Shown piece after piece: positions 21,301 to 29,639 of a stretch of 64,000 bases of DNA. Made by a program: the position numbers and the translations under genes. How positions within the stretch are numbered: the stretch's first letter is position 1; every line of letters starts with the position of its first letter. The stretch is taken from contig OX336354.1 of NCBI GenBank assembly GCA_946902875.1, forward strand, positions 6,359,247-6,423,246, in the 5' to 3' direction. The notes below the pieces were generated by a model. That model made no database searches. It was given only the letters and a program-made list of their open reading frames with translations, and was not told the DNA's origin. Source of the DNA: Nematopogon swammerdamellus (Eukaryota; Arthropoda; Insecta; Lepidoptera; Adelidae).

Positions 21301-24147
21301 CCGCTGCTCTGACGAACTTGCTTCCCTTATCCCTCCTTCTCCTGTTCACCTTCGCCAAACCCACCATACTCTCGCGGAACACCCCTTTGTAGTCGACAGA
21401 AGAGTTCTTCGAACTGCACGATTCTCTAAATCATTCTTGTGTCGCACTGCAAAGGTGTGGAACGGGCTCCCAGGGAATATATTTCCCCACTCCTACAATC
21501 CAGGGATCTTCAAATCGCGGGTTAATGGCCTTTCCCCAGCAACAGTAGTTCACCATCAAGCCGGACTGGTACCTCCTCGGCGGTGAAATTGGCTGCGCCT
21601 GAGGTTTCGACCACGGGCGGAGCCACCCAGTTCGGAAGCAATAAAAAAAAAAAGTCACGTTCACGTAGTTACCAAGTGGTTTACGTAATCACGGTAAAGT
21701 TAGAGTTAAGTTCCTATACTGACTGACTGACTGACAACATTTTAATTTCAAAATTTGAACACATGTAATTTTAATATTGCACTGAAATATTAAATGTCAC
21801 TTATTTTATTACTAGTATACTCTATCATTTATTTTCATGTGGCCCAGTGCAAAAATACCTACAAATTAAAGTTACACTTCACATTTTGCCGTAAAATCGA
21901 AAACATCGAAAAAATCGAAAAATCGATTTTAAAAATATGAGAATCGGAAAAAAACCGATTTTGGAAATGGCACCGATTTTGGATGCGCTACTTTCTACAT
22001 AGGTACAAAATGTAATTCTTGTTTCCCAATGCTTTAGGCAGAGACAAAGGAGTCTCCGTGTGCCACGATCCTGCCTGACATGTCTCCTCTTCATTATCCA
22101 CATACGCTCCCTCAGACTCACCAGTTCCTGTCTCACCTATCCCGGCTTGCAGAAAATACTGACAGAAGTTTCAAGTCTGCCGACCTTCTGGCGGGCGGCC
22201 TGCCTATATACCTGCCGGGTTTAAGACCGCTCGCCTTCTACTCCTTGTTTATTATATTTACGAGTAGGTATTTGTCCAGCATTGTGGAAAGGAAAACGGA
22301 GTGTGGGAAGGCCACACACCGATTGCGACGACATGGAGTACGCCGGCGGAAAGCAGTGTTTCCGTACTTATACTGCTCAAGGCATTTCCTCACTGGAGGA
22401 AAATTGGAGAGGTTATGGCTACCAGTGGGCGTTTTCATTGTATAAACATACAATGAAAGTTCAGTTGAAAAATGTATTCACTCTTGATAGAGTGCTAACC
22501 CATTGCACGCAACACACTAATAATTTCCTATCTGTCTGTCCAATGACTTTTTCGAAATATGCAGCTGGACGTAATAAGAATGATTTGTTCAGGTCCAGAT
22601 CGTGACGCGCCTGATGGAGCGGAACTGCAACTGCAGCGAGGGCCGCTGCTCCAAGCTGCTTAAGGTGAAGAAAGTAGGCGAGGGCAGATACAACATCGCC
22701 GGCAGGAATGTCTTCATACGGGTACGCATCTTCCTATAACTCTTTTACCACCTTACTTTGCTTACGAGAAGTGGTGGCACTTGAAGATGCCCGCCGATAC
22801 TGTACCAAATCGGTATATTCTCTTCTTGTCGAAACTAGTTTTCATGCAAGCACTTCCCTTGTATGTTCCCCTGTGTTCACTTCAAATAATACATTTTCTA
22901 TGTAATAATAGTATCTGGAGCTTTACAGCGGATGATTGATGATTTCGTTGGTGCAGCTGCTGAAGGGGCGGCACATGATGGTGCGCGTCGGCGGCGGCTG
23001 GGATACGCTCGAGCACTTCCTCTCGCGCCACGACCCGTGCCAGGTGCGCCTCGTCTCGCAGTCCAAGCACCGCACCGACATCACCACCCTGCACCTCTAC
23101 CCCTCCCCTCCCGCCGCCGCCGCCGCCGGCCTACCCGACGGCGACCTCAGCTCCCGCGGCAGCAATCTCTCCGTACACAGCGACCACAGCATAGACATCG
23201 GCAAACTATCACCCATCAGCAACTCTCGCACCGTCTCACCCACCGACAAGCCCAAACACTCACCCGCCACCAGCAAGGCCTCGTCGATTAGCGGCAAGGC
23301 ATCACCCGTCGACGGGAAACGCAGCGGCAAAACGTCACCCGCCAGTAGCAAAGCTTCTAGTAGCTCCGGCAAAGTGTCGCCGCTTCACGACGGCCCAGAC
23401 GGTAGACGCACCAGCACGCCCTCAAAAACACGCTACACGAAAAATCTAAAGCAGTCCCTCACGCTGCCTCTCAAAAGTGCCATAAACGAAGAAGTCAACA
23501 GTCGGCTAAATCCCAAGGAGAGAGTGCAGTCGGCACCGGTGGTGAGGGCGAGGAAACAGTCCGCACCGCCCAGCTACAGCACTCCCAGCACGCCGACCGG
23601 CCGCGCCGCGCGCACGCCCGTCGGCGAGCACAGGAAGTCCTTCGGCGGCACTAACAACCTCAACAGCACGGCCAAGAAGGGTCGCAGCATGAGCGTGACG
23701 TCCGTAACCAAATCGGAGGGTAACAAGGCGTTTTGCGGCACAGAGAAGCTGAACCGAGTCGCATCCAAGACGAGATCGGTGAGCCTCGCTTCCACTCCTT
23801 CCGACGAGCACAGGAACGGCTTCCCCGGCCCGCGAACTCCACCGGCGCGCAAGTCCTTCAGGAGTCTCAGTCTCGCCTCAACACCCGCCGAAGATCAGAA
23901 GAAATCGTTCTGCGGCACCGATGCCAAGAAAACCAGGAGCATGAGTCTAGCGTCGCCGATCACGTACAAACAGAACGTCCTCAACAAGAACATGTCTGGA
24001 ACGGCCAGCAGTCTCATTTCCCCATCCGCCATAGAGGAGAGCATCAGGAACTCGCTGAAAGCGAACGCCGCTTCCTCGAACAAACCGTTTCTGCACATCA
24101 AAGCCAAGTACAGGAGTCCGCCGCCCCGCGAGGTGCCGCCCAGATAA
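3413..24147 (+). CDS. pigs: GAS2-like cytoskeletal linker protein (CH + GAR domains), pickled-eggs orthologue
   Basis: The product links actin to microtubules. Exons are 3413-3872, 16366-16490, 16865-17006, 17444-17648, 18588-18625, 19810-19910, 22038-?, 22593-22721 and 22957-24147, all in consistent phase with GT-AG junctions except the unresolved donor of the 22038 exon. Without that exon the product is 796 residues. A calponin-homology domain spans about 139-280 (starting [13 protein letters not shown], ending LVQLEKEI). A GAR domain spans about 363-430, with a CNCSEGRC cysteine cluster, the hallmark VGGGWDTL and a final HDPC. CH plus GAR in this order defines the GAS2 family; Drosophila pigs is the fly member. 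The tail of about 370 residues is basic, Ser/Thr/Pro-rich and repetitive. The start ATG at 3413 opens a long ORF 60 nt after the splice acceptor. Confidence 0.9.
3915..4090 (-). mobile_element. 5'-truncated LINE 3' end (same family as 57380-57840)
   Basis: Read on the minus strand it gives [19 protein letters not shown], close to the C-terminus of the LINE remnant at 57398-57833, followed by a short 3' UTR and an A-rich tail at 3915-3935. It lies 40 bp inside the large intron of the GAS2-like gene. Confidence 0.75.
4091..7992. other. Intron sequence without recognised features
   Basis: Part of the first large intron. ORFs such as 6473-6811 (112 codons, plus) are open but show no family motif or repeat identity, and are most likely chance. 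No splice-bounded coding segment was recognised. Confidence 0.5.
7993..8300 (+). repeat. SINE-A copy (tRNA-derived family)
   Basis: It matches the copies at 32684-32935 and 52945-53365 through the 'ccttgccccttactaggtgg' and 'gtaagatggccgcatagcag' blocks and ends 'ccggtttacatacaaaaaa'. The tRNA-like head is missing here, so it is 5' truncated. Confidence 0.8.
8345..8600 (-). repeat. SINE-B fragment carrying a perfect inverted repeat
   Basis: The SINE-B core ('gaactatttacatagccgg', 'ctttcattcagtg') runs on the minus strand. At about 8522-8566 the ctttcattcagtgtaaatg block is followed at once by its reverse complement, then by a second small hairpin (about 8562-8587). Confidence 0.7.
9355..9690 (+). 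repeat. SINE-C-like repeat copy
   Basis: It starts with (CATA)n, then 'ggggtaagcagagtaatcg', 'cagcacaacaccgacgacca' and 'gaccgtgccaaggtgagaa', and ends 'ccccacacggt'. The same order recurs at 15165-15440 and 31605-31925. The end block is shared with SINE-B in opposite transcriptional sense. Confidence 0.8.
10250..10640. other. GC-rich segment inside the large intron
   Basis: Locally GC- and CpG-rich. At about 10465-10555 a block ending 'cttcccgccccgcgcg' is tandemly duplicated. Overlapping ORFs occur in several frames, as expected from GC-rich low-complexity DNA. It could be an internal promoter or CpG-rich regulatory region of the GAS2-like gene; no coding exon is supported. Confidence 0.35.
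10878..11607. mobile_element. Foldback element with palindromic ends
   Basis: Arms of about 160 bp (10926-11089 and 11119-11280) are inverted copies around a 29-nt loop. Near-identical 46-47-bp palindromes built from 'aaagagtttgtattacgtcg' and its complement lie at 10878-10924 and 11562-11607; the second is perfect. No transposase ORF is visible, so it would be non-autonomous. No clear target duplication was found. Confidence 0.65.
11608..13530. other. Intron sequence, mostly unassigned
   Basis: A block near 12075-12130 ('gcgggaaggaggattacctt', 'ggttccacaaatc') resembles 10820-10870, so the foldback may belong to a larger repeat covering about 10800-12130. Nothing coding was recognised. Confidence 0.4.
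13532..13865. mobile_element. MITE with long terminal inverted repeats and an internal duplication
   Basis: The ends TTGTAAATTCACCAGCGGA and the inverted TTTGTAAATCCGCCAGCGGA begin arms of more than 60 bp (through 'gtttccgtc' and 'cctgacag'). Inside, a segment of about 135 bp ('aaactagcctgacagcactt' to 'gttctgtcaggctag') is present twice in direct orientation. No ORF of its own. Confidence 0.75.
14622..14662. repeat. Perfect hairpin, 18-bp arms
   Basis: atatttccttccaagtac is followed by a 5-nt loop and its exact reverse complement. It lies in intron sequence just upstream of a LINE 3' end. Confidence 0.9.
14691..15072 (+). mobile_element. Jockey-like LINE, 5'-truncated 3' end
   Basis: The ORF ends with the reverse-transcriptase C-terminal pattern [19 protein letters not shown]...[10 protein letters not shown] (stop at 14979-14981). 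A 3' UTR follows, ending 'ccacccatgctggtttacat' and then A9. A shorter copy is at 26490-26668. Its 3' tail is nearly the tail of SINE-A. Confidence 0.85.
15165..15440 (+). repeat. SINE-C-like repeat copy
   Basis: It has the same block order as 9355-9690: catacatacc, ggtaagcagagtaatcgg, acaacacaacactgac, gaaccgtgtcaaggtgaga. It is more diverged and lacks the GGCCCCACACGG end. Confidence 0.7.
16366..16490 (+). CDS. pigs: GAS2-like gene, exon 2 (CH domain)
   Basis: The acceptor is ttgcccgcag; the donor is ggc|gtgagt. It enters in phase 1 (completing a Gly codon) and leaves in phase 0. It encodes [20 protein letters not shown] and onward, the central CH helices, about residues 154-195. Confidence 0.92.
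16865..17006 (+). CDS. pigs: GAS2-like gene, exon 3 (CH domain)
   Basis: The acceptor is atgatttcag; the donor is ctcg|gtaact. It encodes about residues 196-242, including [16 protein letters not shown], a conserved CH-domain helix of GAS2 proteins. It exits in phase 1. Confidence 0.92.
17378..17413. repeat. Perfect hairpin, 15-bp arms
   Basis: aatctatatgtcaac and its exact reverse complement are separated by 6 nt. It lies 30 bp upstream of the exon starting at 17444, close to where a branch point would be. Confidence 0.85.
17444..17648 (+). CDS. pigs: GAS2-like gene, exon 4 (end of CH domain)
   Basis: The acceptor is aatattccag; the donor is cac|gtaagt. It encodes about residues 243-310. 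[17 protein letters not shown] is the last CH helix; an acidic, Ser-containing linker follows ([17 protein letters not shown]). It enters in phase 1 and leaves in phase 2. Confidence 0.92.
18273..18331. repeat. G22-spacer-C28 homopolymer hairpin
   Basis: A run of 22 G (18273-18294) is followed by 9 nt and a run of 28 C (18304-18331). It could fold as a hairpin or G-quadruplex/i-motif, or could be a collapsed or polished sequencing artefact. It sits in the intron between exons 4 and 5. Confidence 0.85.
18588..18625 (+). CDS. pigs: GAS2-like gene, exon 5 (38-nt micro-exon)
   Basis: The acceptor is ctttttccag; the donor is gatg|gtaatt. It encodes [13 protein letters not shown] in the linker after the CH domain. 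It enters in phase 2 and exits in phase 1, exactly joining exons 4 and 6, which is the main support for such a short exon. Confidence 0.75.
18831..19391 (-). repeat. SINE-A copy, mosaic with SINE-B core
   Basis: On the minus strand it has a tRNA-like head (about 19319-19391, box B GGTTCGAATCC), the SINE-A body and an A-rich tail (18831-18838 in complement). The stretch about 18980-19155 is instead SINE-B ('cagcccataacaccg', 'catagccgtttcgaccgacc'), after which SINE-A resumes. This reflects insertion with loss, or template switching. Confidence 0.8.
19810..19910 (+). CDS. pigs: GAS2-like gene, exon 6
   Basis: The acceptor is atgcggcag; the donor is cgg|gtaact. It encodes about residues 324-357, an acidic linker containing [17 protein letters not shown]. 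It is in phase with exon 5 (phase 1) and exits in phase 0. The acceptor has only a modest pyrimidine tract. Confidence 0.75.
20656..20786 (+). pseudogene. hAT transposase C-terminal dimerisation domain remnant
   Basis: It reads [20 protein letters not shown] and ends [20 protein letters not shown]. The pattern S-x-x-x-E-R-x-F-S-A-A-G and the 'LDALCFL' block are the hAT family C-terminal signature. Upstream sequence back to about 20390 has stops in the matching frames, so this is a relic. Confidence 0.85.
20790..21652 (+). mobile_element. LINE (jockey-like) 3' end nested in the hAT element
   Basis: Frameshifted segments cover the reverse-transcriptase C-terminal region: [17 protein letters not shown] (about 20830-20890), [20 protein letters not shown] (about 21020-21080), [15 protein letters not shown] (21097-21141), and then [18 protein letters not shown] to a stop at 21584-21586. 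A short 3' UTR and A11 at 21641-21651 close it. It begins directly after the hAT stop codon. Confidence 0.85.
22038..22200 (+). CDS. pigs: GAS2-like gene, probable exon 7 (3' end unresolved)
   Basis: The acceptor is caatgctttag ending at 22037. Phase 0 matches exon 6. The frame reads [15 protein letters not shown] and on through [20 protein letters not shown]. After removal of the hAT copy the preceding intron is 74 nt, a typical short insect intron, which supports this exon. No good phase-0 GT donor is visible before degenerate retroelement sequence begins near 22262; the weak candidate GGA|GTACGC is at about 22336. The end given is arbitrary. Skipping it keeps frame, so it may be a cassette or alternative 3' exon. 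Confidence 0.5.
22262..22430 (+). mobile_element. Degenerate LINE C-terminal fragment (RTE-like)
   Basis: One plus frame gives [20 protein letters not shown] and then ISSLEENW. The K-R-x-x-G-R-P-x-T-x-x-x-D-D pattern followed by an A-G-x-x-W/F segment is typical of the C-terminus of many insect LINE proteins. No 5' or 3' boundary is visible. Confidence 0.5.
22593..22721 (+). CDS. pigs: GAS2-like gene, exon 8 (first half of GAR domain)
   Basis: The acceptor is atttgttcag; the donor is cgg|gtacgc; phase 0 both sides. It encodes [19 protein letters not shown] and then [17 protein letters not shown]. The cysteine cluster contributes to the predicted zinc site of the GAR domain. Confidence 0.93.
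22957..24147 (+). CDS. pigs: GAS2-like gene, last exon (GAR end and repetitive tail)
   Basis: The acceptor is ttggtgcag, phase 0. It opens with [20 protein letters not shown], the conserved GAR motif. About 370 residues of basic Ser/Pro-rich sequence follow. First come G-K-x-S-P repeats (GKASP, GKTSP, GKVSP); then four repeats of the form K-(S/A)-F-(G/C)-G-T spaced before (G/T)-R-S-(M/V)-S-(V/L). The stop is TAA at 24145-24147. GC-rich third positions contrast sharply with the flanks. Confidence 0.95.
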   Translation: MLKGRHMMVRVGGGWDTLEHFLSRHDPCQVRLVSQSKHRTDITTLHLYPSPPAAAAAGLPDGDLSSRGSNLSVHSDHSIDIGKLSPISNSRTVSPTDKPKHSPATSKASSISGKASPVDGKRSGKTSPASSKASSSSGKVSPLHDGPDGRRTSTPSKTRYTKNLKQSLTLPLKSAINEEVNSRLNPKERVQSAPVVRARKQSAPPSYSTPSTPTGRAARTPVGEHRKSFGGTNNLNSTAKKGRSMSVTSVTKSEGNKAFCGTEKLNRVASKTRSVSLASTPSDEHRNGFPGPRTPPARKSFRSLSLASTPAEDQKKSFCGTDAKKTRSMSLASPITYKQNVLNKNMSGTASSLISPSAIEESIRNSLKANAASSNKPFLHIKAKYRSPPPREVPPR

Positions 24148-24900
24148 ATCCGCTCTTGGATGTGAAAATATATTGTTTTGGGGCGACTCTAAATGCTTCA
24201 TCAGTGCAAGTAATATTTTATCTTACTCATTGACACTGTGGTGCACAGGCTGGACGACGAAACAACTACTTACTGCGAGTACGAATGACGAAATGGAAAG
24301 TGAAGGACGGACAGTGCGACAGCACTCCCCCCCCCCCCCCCCCCCCCCTTCTGTCTGTCTATCGTCAGATTGCTCTCCTCGGGAAGTCGCTACAAATAAT
24401 ATAATCTTGTTTATGAATTTAATCCAAGAATTTAGAATTATTTTTGAATTTTTTTATAAAAATTGGAATGAAATCCCTAATATTAAATTTAATAAATCCA
24501 TACATGTAGATCTCCTAACATAAGAATAGCATTTTAACTTCCAACGTTTTAGCGTGTAATTTTGATAAAATAATTTAAGTAATAAACATCTCATTCACTG
24601 AATATTTTAATACATTTTGAAGTAATTTTAATTGAAACTAATAATCTCATACAAACTTTTAAATGAAAGTATGCGAGTGTGTAAGTAACTAGTGTACTTG
24701 TAAGTGAGACTAGTCATAGTGAACTTGGGTTAAGACTAAGAGTACCTACAATGAATCGTGAATAATTATTTTTTTATGATATAATTTAATTTGGTCTACT
24801 TTATAATTATTACCTGTATATTTTTTAAATTGTTTTCAAATAATCTCACTCGATAAATTCAAATACAATAAATAATGAAATACTACTTAATATAATATGC
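24148..24900 (+). other. GAS2-like gene 3' UTR with candidate poly(A) signals
   Basis: AATAAA occurs at 24581-24586 and 24867-24872, either of which could end the transcript. A run of 22 C lies at 24327-24348 within the predicted UTR. Confidence 0.55.
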
Positions 24901-25171
24901 ATGCCGTGAAAACTATACAATAATTTACTTATTATTTGCTGGTTCAAATTTGTTCAGTTATGTTTATTTTTTATGTTTGCAATTATGATTTGACCATTTT
25001 AGAATTAAAATAATTCTGAAATATAATTTGAATTGAATTTTATGTTGTTTTATTTTGTACTAGATAACCATCCCGAATTGATCACTGGAGAGGATGTCTG
25101 TTTGCATTTATTTTCTTAAATATGTTTGTTTAAGGCTTTCCAAAATATAAAATCTTATGTGTTATGCTGTA

Positions 25172-25642
25172 CAGGATGTTTCGGGATAGGATTTCGTAAC
25201 TTCAGTGTTCGAAAAAGGTCCATATTTGCAGACGAAAAGTTCTGAAAAGTTTTCCCAGATTCGGTCATTTTAGTTAAAATAGTATCATCAAGATTTGGTG
25301 GACGGTCAACCTCCGCTTTTATTAAATAAAAATAAAACTACTGACTTGCATGCTTCTAAAGCGTCTTGCGTGTAGGTAAATTCCAAACACTTAAAAGTAC
25401 AATTAAAAAAAAATCAAAAGAAAAAAAGGGGACTGTATTAGGTCATTGCACTTCCTAGACCTAGACAGCACTGTTGCCAAATCTGCCCCAGACTCACTGT
25501 CCATCGAGTTTTTATCACAATTTACAATTTATGCATGAAAAAAAATAATACGGAAATTCCAATTGAGTGATAAGGATTTTTTTCTTCTAATATGAGTAGT
25601 TTCTATTTATGAATTCTCTCAAGCCCATCCTGAAACAATCTG
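25172..25642. mobile_element. TA-flanked MITE with mariner-like ends
   Basis: The left end CAGGATGTTTCGGGATAGG and the inverted right end CAGATTGTTTCAGGATGGG form imperfect terminal inverted repeats. Both are preceded by TA (25170-25171 and 25643-25644), the Tc1/mariner target duplication. No ORF. Confidence 0.65.
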
Positions 25643-26117
25643 TATACTTAATGCTATATTATTTTGACACATGCGGCACACGTTGCCTAGGTATTCTATT
25701 GCGTGCGGAAAAATATAGATATCACCCTAGACCTACAACTAAAACCTAATTGAATTGCTGGGTAGTGGGTAGGTATCTAAAACTTTTTAATTTCAGGCCA
25801 ACATTGAAGTATTAGTACATAGAAAATTTCACACTTAGCAATAGAATTAGAAATTCAAATATTCACCGCAATTGCCTACAAACATCGATCTACAAATACA
25901 ATGCAATACATTTGAACAGTACAAATATTTCCTAGCCTCATCGTAGAATTAGGCACTAAGTACGTAGGTATACATATTGATACAATATTTTTGCACATCA
26001 CTAGATTTATAAGCATTTTGCATACTAGATCTATAAAATTAAGTATGCAATCTATAACCAGTACCTAAGTCTACATCATTCTACAAATCGATCAAGTGTC
26101 CGTTAAAATAGACCGTA

Positions 26118-26248
26118 CAGTACCCGGCAGCAAGTAATGCGTGTCGAGCTTCAGGAAGAGACAATCCGGTTGTGCGACAGGGACGACGCTCTACAACCGG
26201 ATGGTCTCTTTCTAAAGCTCGACACGCAATATTCGCTGCCGGTAACGG
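26118..26248. mobile_element. Palindromic TA MITE, copy 1
   Basis: The arms start CAGTACCCGGCAG and run through 'agagacaatccggttgt' and its complement. TA duplications are at 26116-26117 and 26249-26250. Same family as 29299-29513, 33078-33707 and 40980-41142. Confidence 0.8.
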
Positions 26249-26489
26249 TACATTGATTTAAGTTCCCTGTCATGTTATCATTCTAAAGTGTTGAAAAACA
26301 AATTACAGGTAGGTACATAGATTACGCAACGGATCCCCTGAAATAACACAATGTTGGTTGTCAAGTTGGAGTGAGGGGCGATTTATTAGGAGTGAATTGG
26401 AGCGCTGCCACTGTCTGAGAGGGGTGAAGGGCAATACATTAATTCATCGCCTCTATTTGTGTGACACTCACTGAACAGAATGAGGAAGT

Positions 26490-26668
26490 AATAGTCTTCA
26501 AGCGTTGTATTAACGGGCTAGACAGCCTAGCAACAGTCCGCAAATCTGCTGGCATGGCACCTAACTGAGCGTGGTTTCGCGAGGAGAGGTGATTTCGGCT
26601 CTGTCGACTGCACAATTGGTCTCTCGGCACAGCCACCCATGCTGGTTTACATATAAAAAAAAAATTGG
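26490..26668 (+). mobile_element. Jockey-like LINE, extreme 3' end
   Basis: It matches 14910-15072: the [19 protein letters not shown] coding end, then the same 3' UTR ending 'ccacccatgctggtttacat' and an A-run. Strong 5' truncation is typical of target-primed reverse transcription. Confidence 0.85.
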
Positions 26669-27015
26669 TTCCTCCCTTTAGTTAATGTGCCACTCAGCTA
26701 TTTGAACCGTGGACATTGAACACACATATTATCATCAAAATGTAACCAATGTAGTTTGTAAGTGCACTGCGAACGCGAGGCTTCCACAAAATGTACTTAG
26801 TCGTATCTAGAGGAGTATGCATTTCCACGTGTGTTAGCTAAAGACAATTTTTAATCACCGTATCCGTGCCAAGTTAGTTATTGGAGCAGCAATAAAATTT
26901 ACAATTCCACAAACTTGTGCATAGTTTTATTTGAACGTTTTGTACTTCTGCACAACAATAACGTAATCAGAAATATCTTCCCTTGCCCCTTACTAGGTGG
27001 TAGGCTTAAATTGTG

Positions 27016-28694
27016 CAGAGGTGCGCTTTTGTGCCGGTTTGTGTCACGATTTCGTACAGCGCACATCTCTGTACTGCTGTGCTGTGCTCGCACGATGGAC
27101 AGTCTCGTGCAGTTCGTGTCACGATTGTCCAACGCGCACGAAGTAGCACAAACTTGCACGTTTTGACTGCATTATGCAAACTGTCTTGGTTTTAATTCAA
27201 CGTGATTGTATTTTTTTTTTTTTTTATGGAAACTGACACGGTTGCCTACATCACCTACAACATCCGTGATGTCAGCCCATAACACCGGGTGAAATTGGTG
27301 CCACGTCAGTGCTTCCCTTCGGTCGTGCCGGCTACACTACACTGAACTGGACGGAAAACACAAACTATTTACATAGCCGTTTCGACCGAACTTTCATTCA
27401 GTGCGGTGGTACCAACCCGGGCGGGTTACACCCTACCACCTAGTAATATAAGAAGGGAGTCATATCCCTTAGTCGCCTTTTACGACATACACGGGGAGAG
27501 ATGCAGTGGGGCTAATATTTTAAAGTACCGGCCCCACACGGTACATTTATGTATATTTCACTTTATTATTTTATAAGATCTTCAACTAAAGTATGTATGT
27601 ATCCCTCAATGTCTAAGATTAAATAATCTTTGCCAGACATTTTAAATGAATAAGTACCTAGGTAAATAAATATTATAAACTTTACTGCGATGCAGAAGGC
27701 GGACTTTGCCGACACGCGCCAAGGACGAGTGAAGCATGCAGCACTCACAATGCACAGCACAGCACAGTAGAGATTGTAAGGTTCAAATTTTAACCTTAAG
27801 TTCAAAATGTAAAATTAAAAATTGCCTGGCAAAATATTCATATAAGCAAGCAGCGCACTCTTCGGTAGCGGGCGGCGCGGCGCGGCTTGGCGGTATGAAC
27901 AAAGAGACATGAAAGCCGTGCCGACAGTCGAGCCGACACGCGGCACGCGCGCGGCGGCGAGTGCTCTAACGATACCGACCGGGCGGGCGAGGGCGACCCA
28001 TCGCTTGTCGGGTTTTCGACACAGATCAAAGGCGCGCGCGCGGCCAATGGCCATCGTGCGTGGCGTGGCGTAGCAGCGGTGGTACGTCGCGCCGCCCCGC
28101 GCGCGTTCTACCTATCCTTTCCTCCGCGGTTTAAAGGAAAAATATGTTTATTTATTTATAGGAACTAACATGCGTGACTGTATCCATTTTTTTAAATTTC
28201 AAAATGATAGAGCATGGTAGGGTAGGTACCTATATGTACACGGTGTTGCAACCCCAACCATAAAACCCGAAAGGGGGCGATTCTGTACATGAAATGGAAC
28301 AACTTTTGTTCTACGACTTTTTTATTTGAAGAAAAAAAATATTTTTCTCCATACATTTTGAGAATACACGACACGATAGGTACTTAAAAATTGTAAGAAA
28401 AAAAAATTTTTTTTTTTTAAATTAAATTTTTTTCTACTCTATAATATAATAGTAGCCATCAACGTAAATATTTGTATAGAGAAGTATAGTTAAAAATTTT
28501 AAATTCTCTGCATTACATTACAACATCCATTCACCGATTTCGTGCACTCGTGCAAGTCGGCGCCGACTTGTACGAAATGTCCATGCCGCACGACTCTGCA
28601 CATGTGTCCAAGCTAGTCCATCGCACGGCGCGGCGTGCTCGGCCGGCCGAGACGACCGCTTTCATTCGTTTCGTGCGCACGAAGCGCAGCTCTG
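27016..28694. mobile_element. Non-autonomous hAT-like element
   Basis: The ends CAGAGGTGCGCTTTTGTGC and the inverted CAGAGCTGCGCTTCGTGCGC resemble hAT termini. Flanks share AATTGT with imperfect 8-bp duplication (AAATTGTG versus AATTGTAG). The element is GC-rich near both ends (27840-28110 and 28550-28690), contains a SINE-B insertion at 27213-27545, and has no transposase ORF. Confidence 0.65.
27213..27545 (-). repeat. SINE-B copy, near full length
   Basis: On the minus strand it starts ACCGTGTGGGGCCGG and ends 'gtgtcagtttccat' plus a long A-run (complement of the T-run at 27211-27225). It agrees closely with 49738-50078. It is nested in the hAT-like element. Confidence 0.85.
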
Positions 28695-29298
28695 AATTGT
28701 AGCCGACTGGGTTGGTACCACCGTAATGGATGTAAGATGGCCGCATAGCAGCTTCTGTTGTGTTCGCCTCTAGTCCAGTATAGCCAGCAATCCAGGGAAG
28801 TCTCCGGTATGGCACCTACCTTCTCGGAGGTGATATTGGCTAGTCAGAGCATGTGCTTAGGCCCCGCCGACTCAGAAACCCATACCGGATTACATAAAAA
28901 AAAATCTGACTTAGTTATTAGGAAACTGTCAGGATATCTGATTTTGATCTGACATACTATTCACAGATAACTACTATATGTACTGGCGTTTCGGAGGAAA
29001 TATAACCCCGATCATTTGACCAATCAGACGGCCGAAAGTGTCGCGACCAAGTCGCGACGCGACGCTGCTACTCTTTGCTCCGAATGAAGGTGGCGCCCTC
29101 TGGAATCTGAAAAAAAAGTCCCTGCTAGTAGAATAGAAACTTGTGCATGTAGTAGTTACAATGATGAGTAGTGTAGCGCCATCTGCCGGCTTTCGCCGTG
29201 TGCTTTCACCGTTGTTTGATGCTACGTGCTAAGGCTTTAAAATATTATGTATGATAGAACTTGACTTGCTAGACCAAGCAAGATGCTTCATCAGTGTA

Positions 29299-29513
29299 CA
29301 GTACCCGGAGGTAAATAATGAACATCGAGCTTTAGAAAGAGCCAATCCGATTGTAGAGCGTCGTTTCTGTCGCACGTCGTAGGTGATGTAGCCAGCCGTG
29401 TCAGTTTCCATAAAAAAAAAAACGTCTCTGTGCAACAGAGACGACAACACTCTACATACAACCGGATTGTCTCTTTCTAAAGCTCGATGGACATTATTTA
29501 CTGTCGGGTACTG
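29299..29513. mobile_element. Palindromic TA MITE, copy 2, with SINE tail inserted
   Basis: The arms run from CAGTACCCGG through 'cgagctttagaaagag' and its complement; TA flanks are at 29297-29298 and 29514-29515. At the hairpin centre (about 29383-29421) lies a fragment ending 'gtgtcagtttccat' and A11, the SINE-B 3' tail. Confidence 0.85.
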
Positions 29514-29639
29514 TACTTCCCTTGTATGCACATGATTATACTATGATACGAGTAAGTATGACAAGGAACTATACAACTTTAGACTTGAGCTTCACGGGCC
29601 CCATTGACTGAAGGTCGTTCGAAGTGGCTATGAAGATAG

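Larger units (their letters stand above)
19946..21990. mobile_element. hAT element in a former mini-intron
   Basis: Terminal inverted repeats are TAGGGCATCCAAAATCG and TAGCGCATCCAAAATCG (one mismatch of 17). Flanking 8-bp duplications CTTTCTAC (19938-19945 and 21991-21998) are identical. Subterminal regions are rich in 'aaaatcgaaa' and its complement. A decayed hAT dimerisation domain lies at 20656-20786 and a nested LINE at about 20790-21652. It is inactive: most of the transposase is missing. Confidence 0.93.
26970..28905 (+). repeat. SINE-A copy split in two by a 1.7-kb insertion
   Basis: The left half (26970-27015) ends at '...ggcttaaattgt'. The right half (28695-28905) resumes at 'aattgtagccgactgggttg' and runs to the tail 'accggattacataaaaaaaa'. 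Intact copies at 32684-32935 and 52945-53365 show the two halves are normally contiguous. Confidence 0.85.

Noticed and set aside
23097..24201. Minus-strand and alternative-frame ORFs of 60-166 codons
   Set aside because: Shadows of the GC-rich last exon of the GAS2-like gene.
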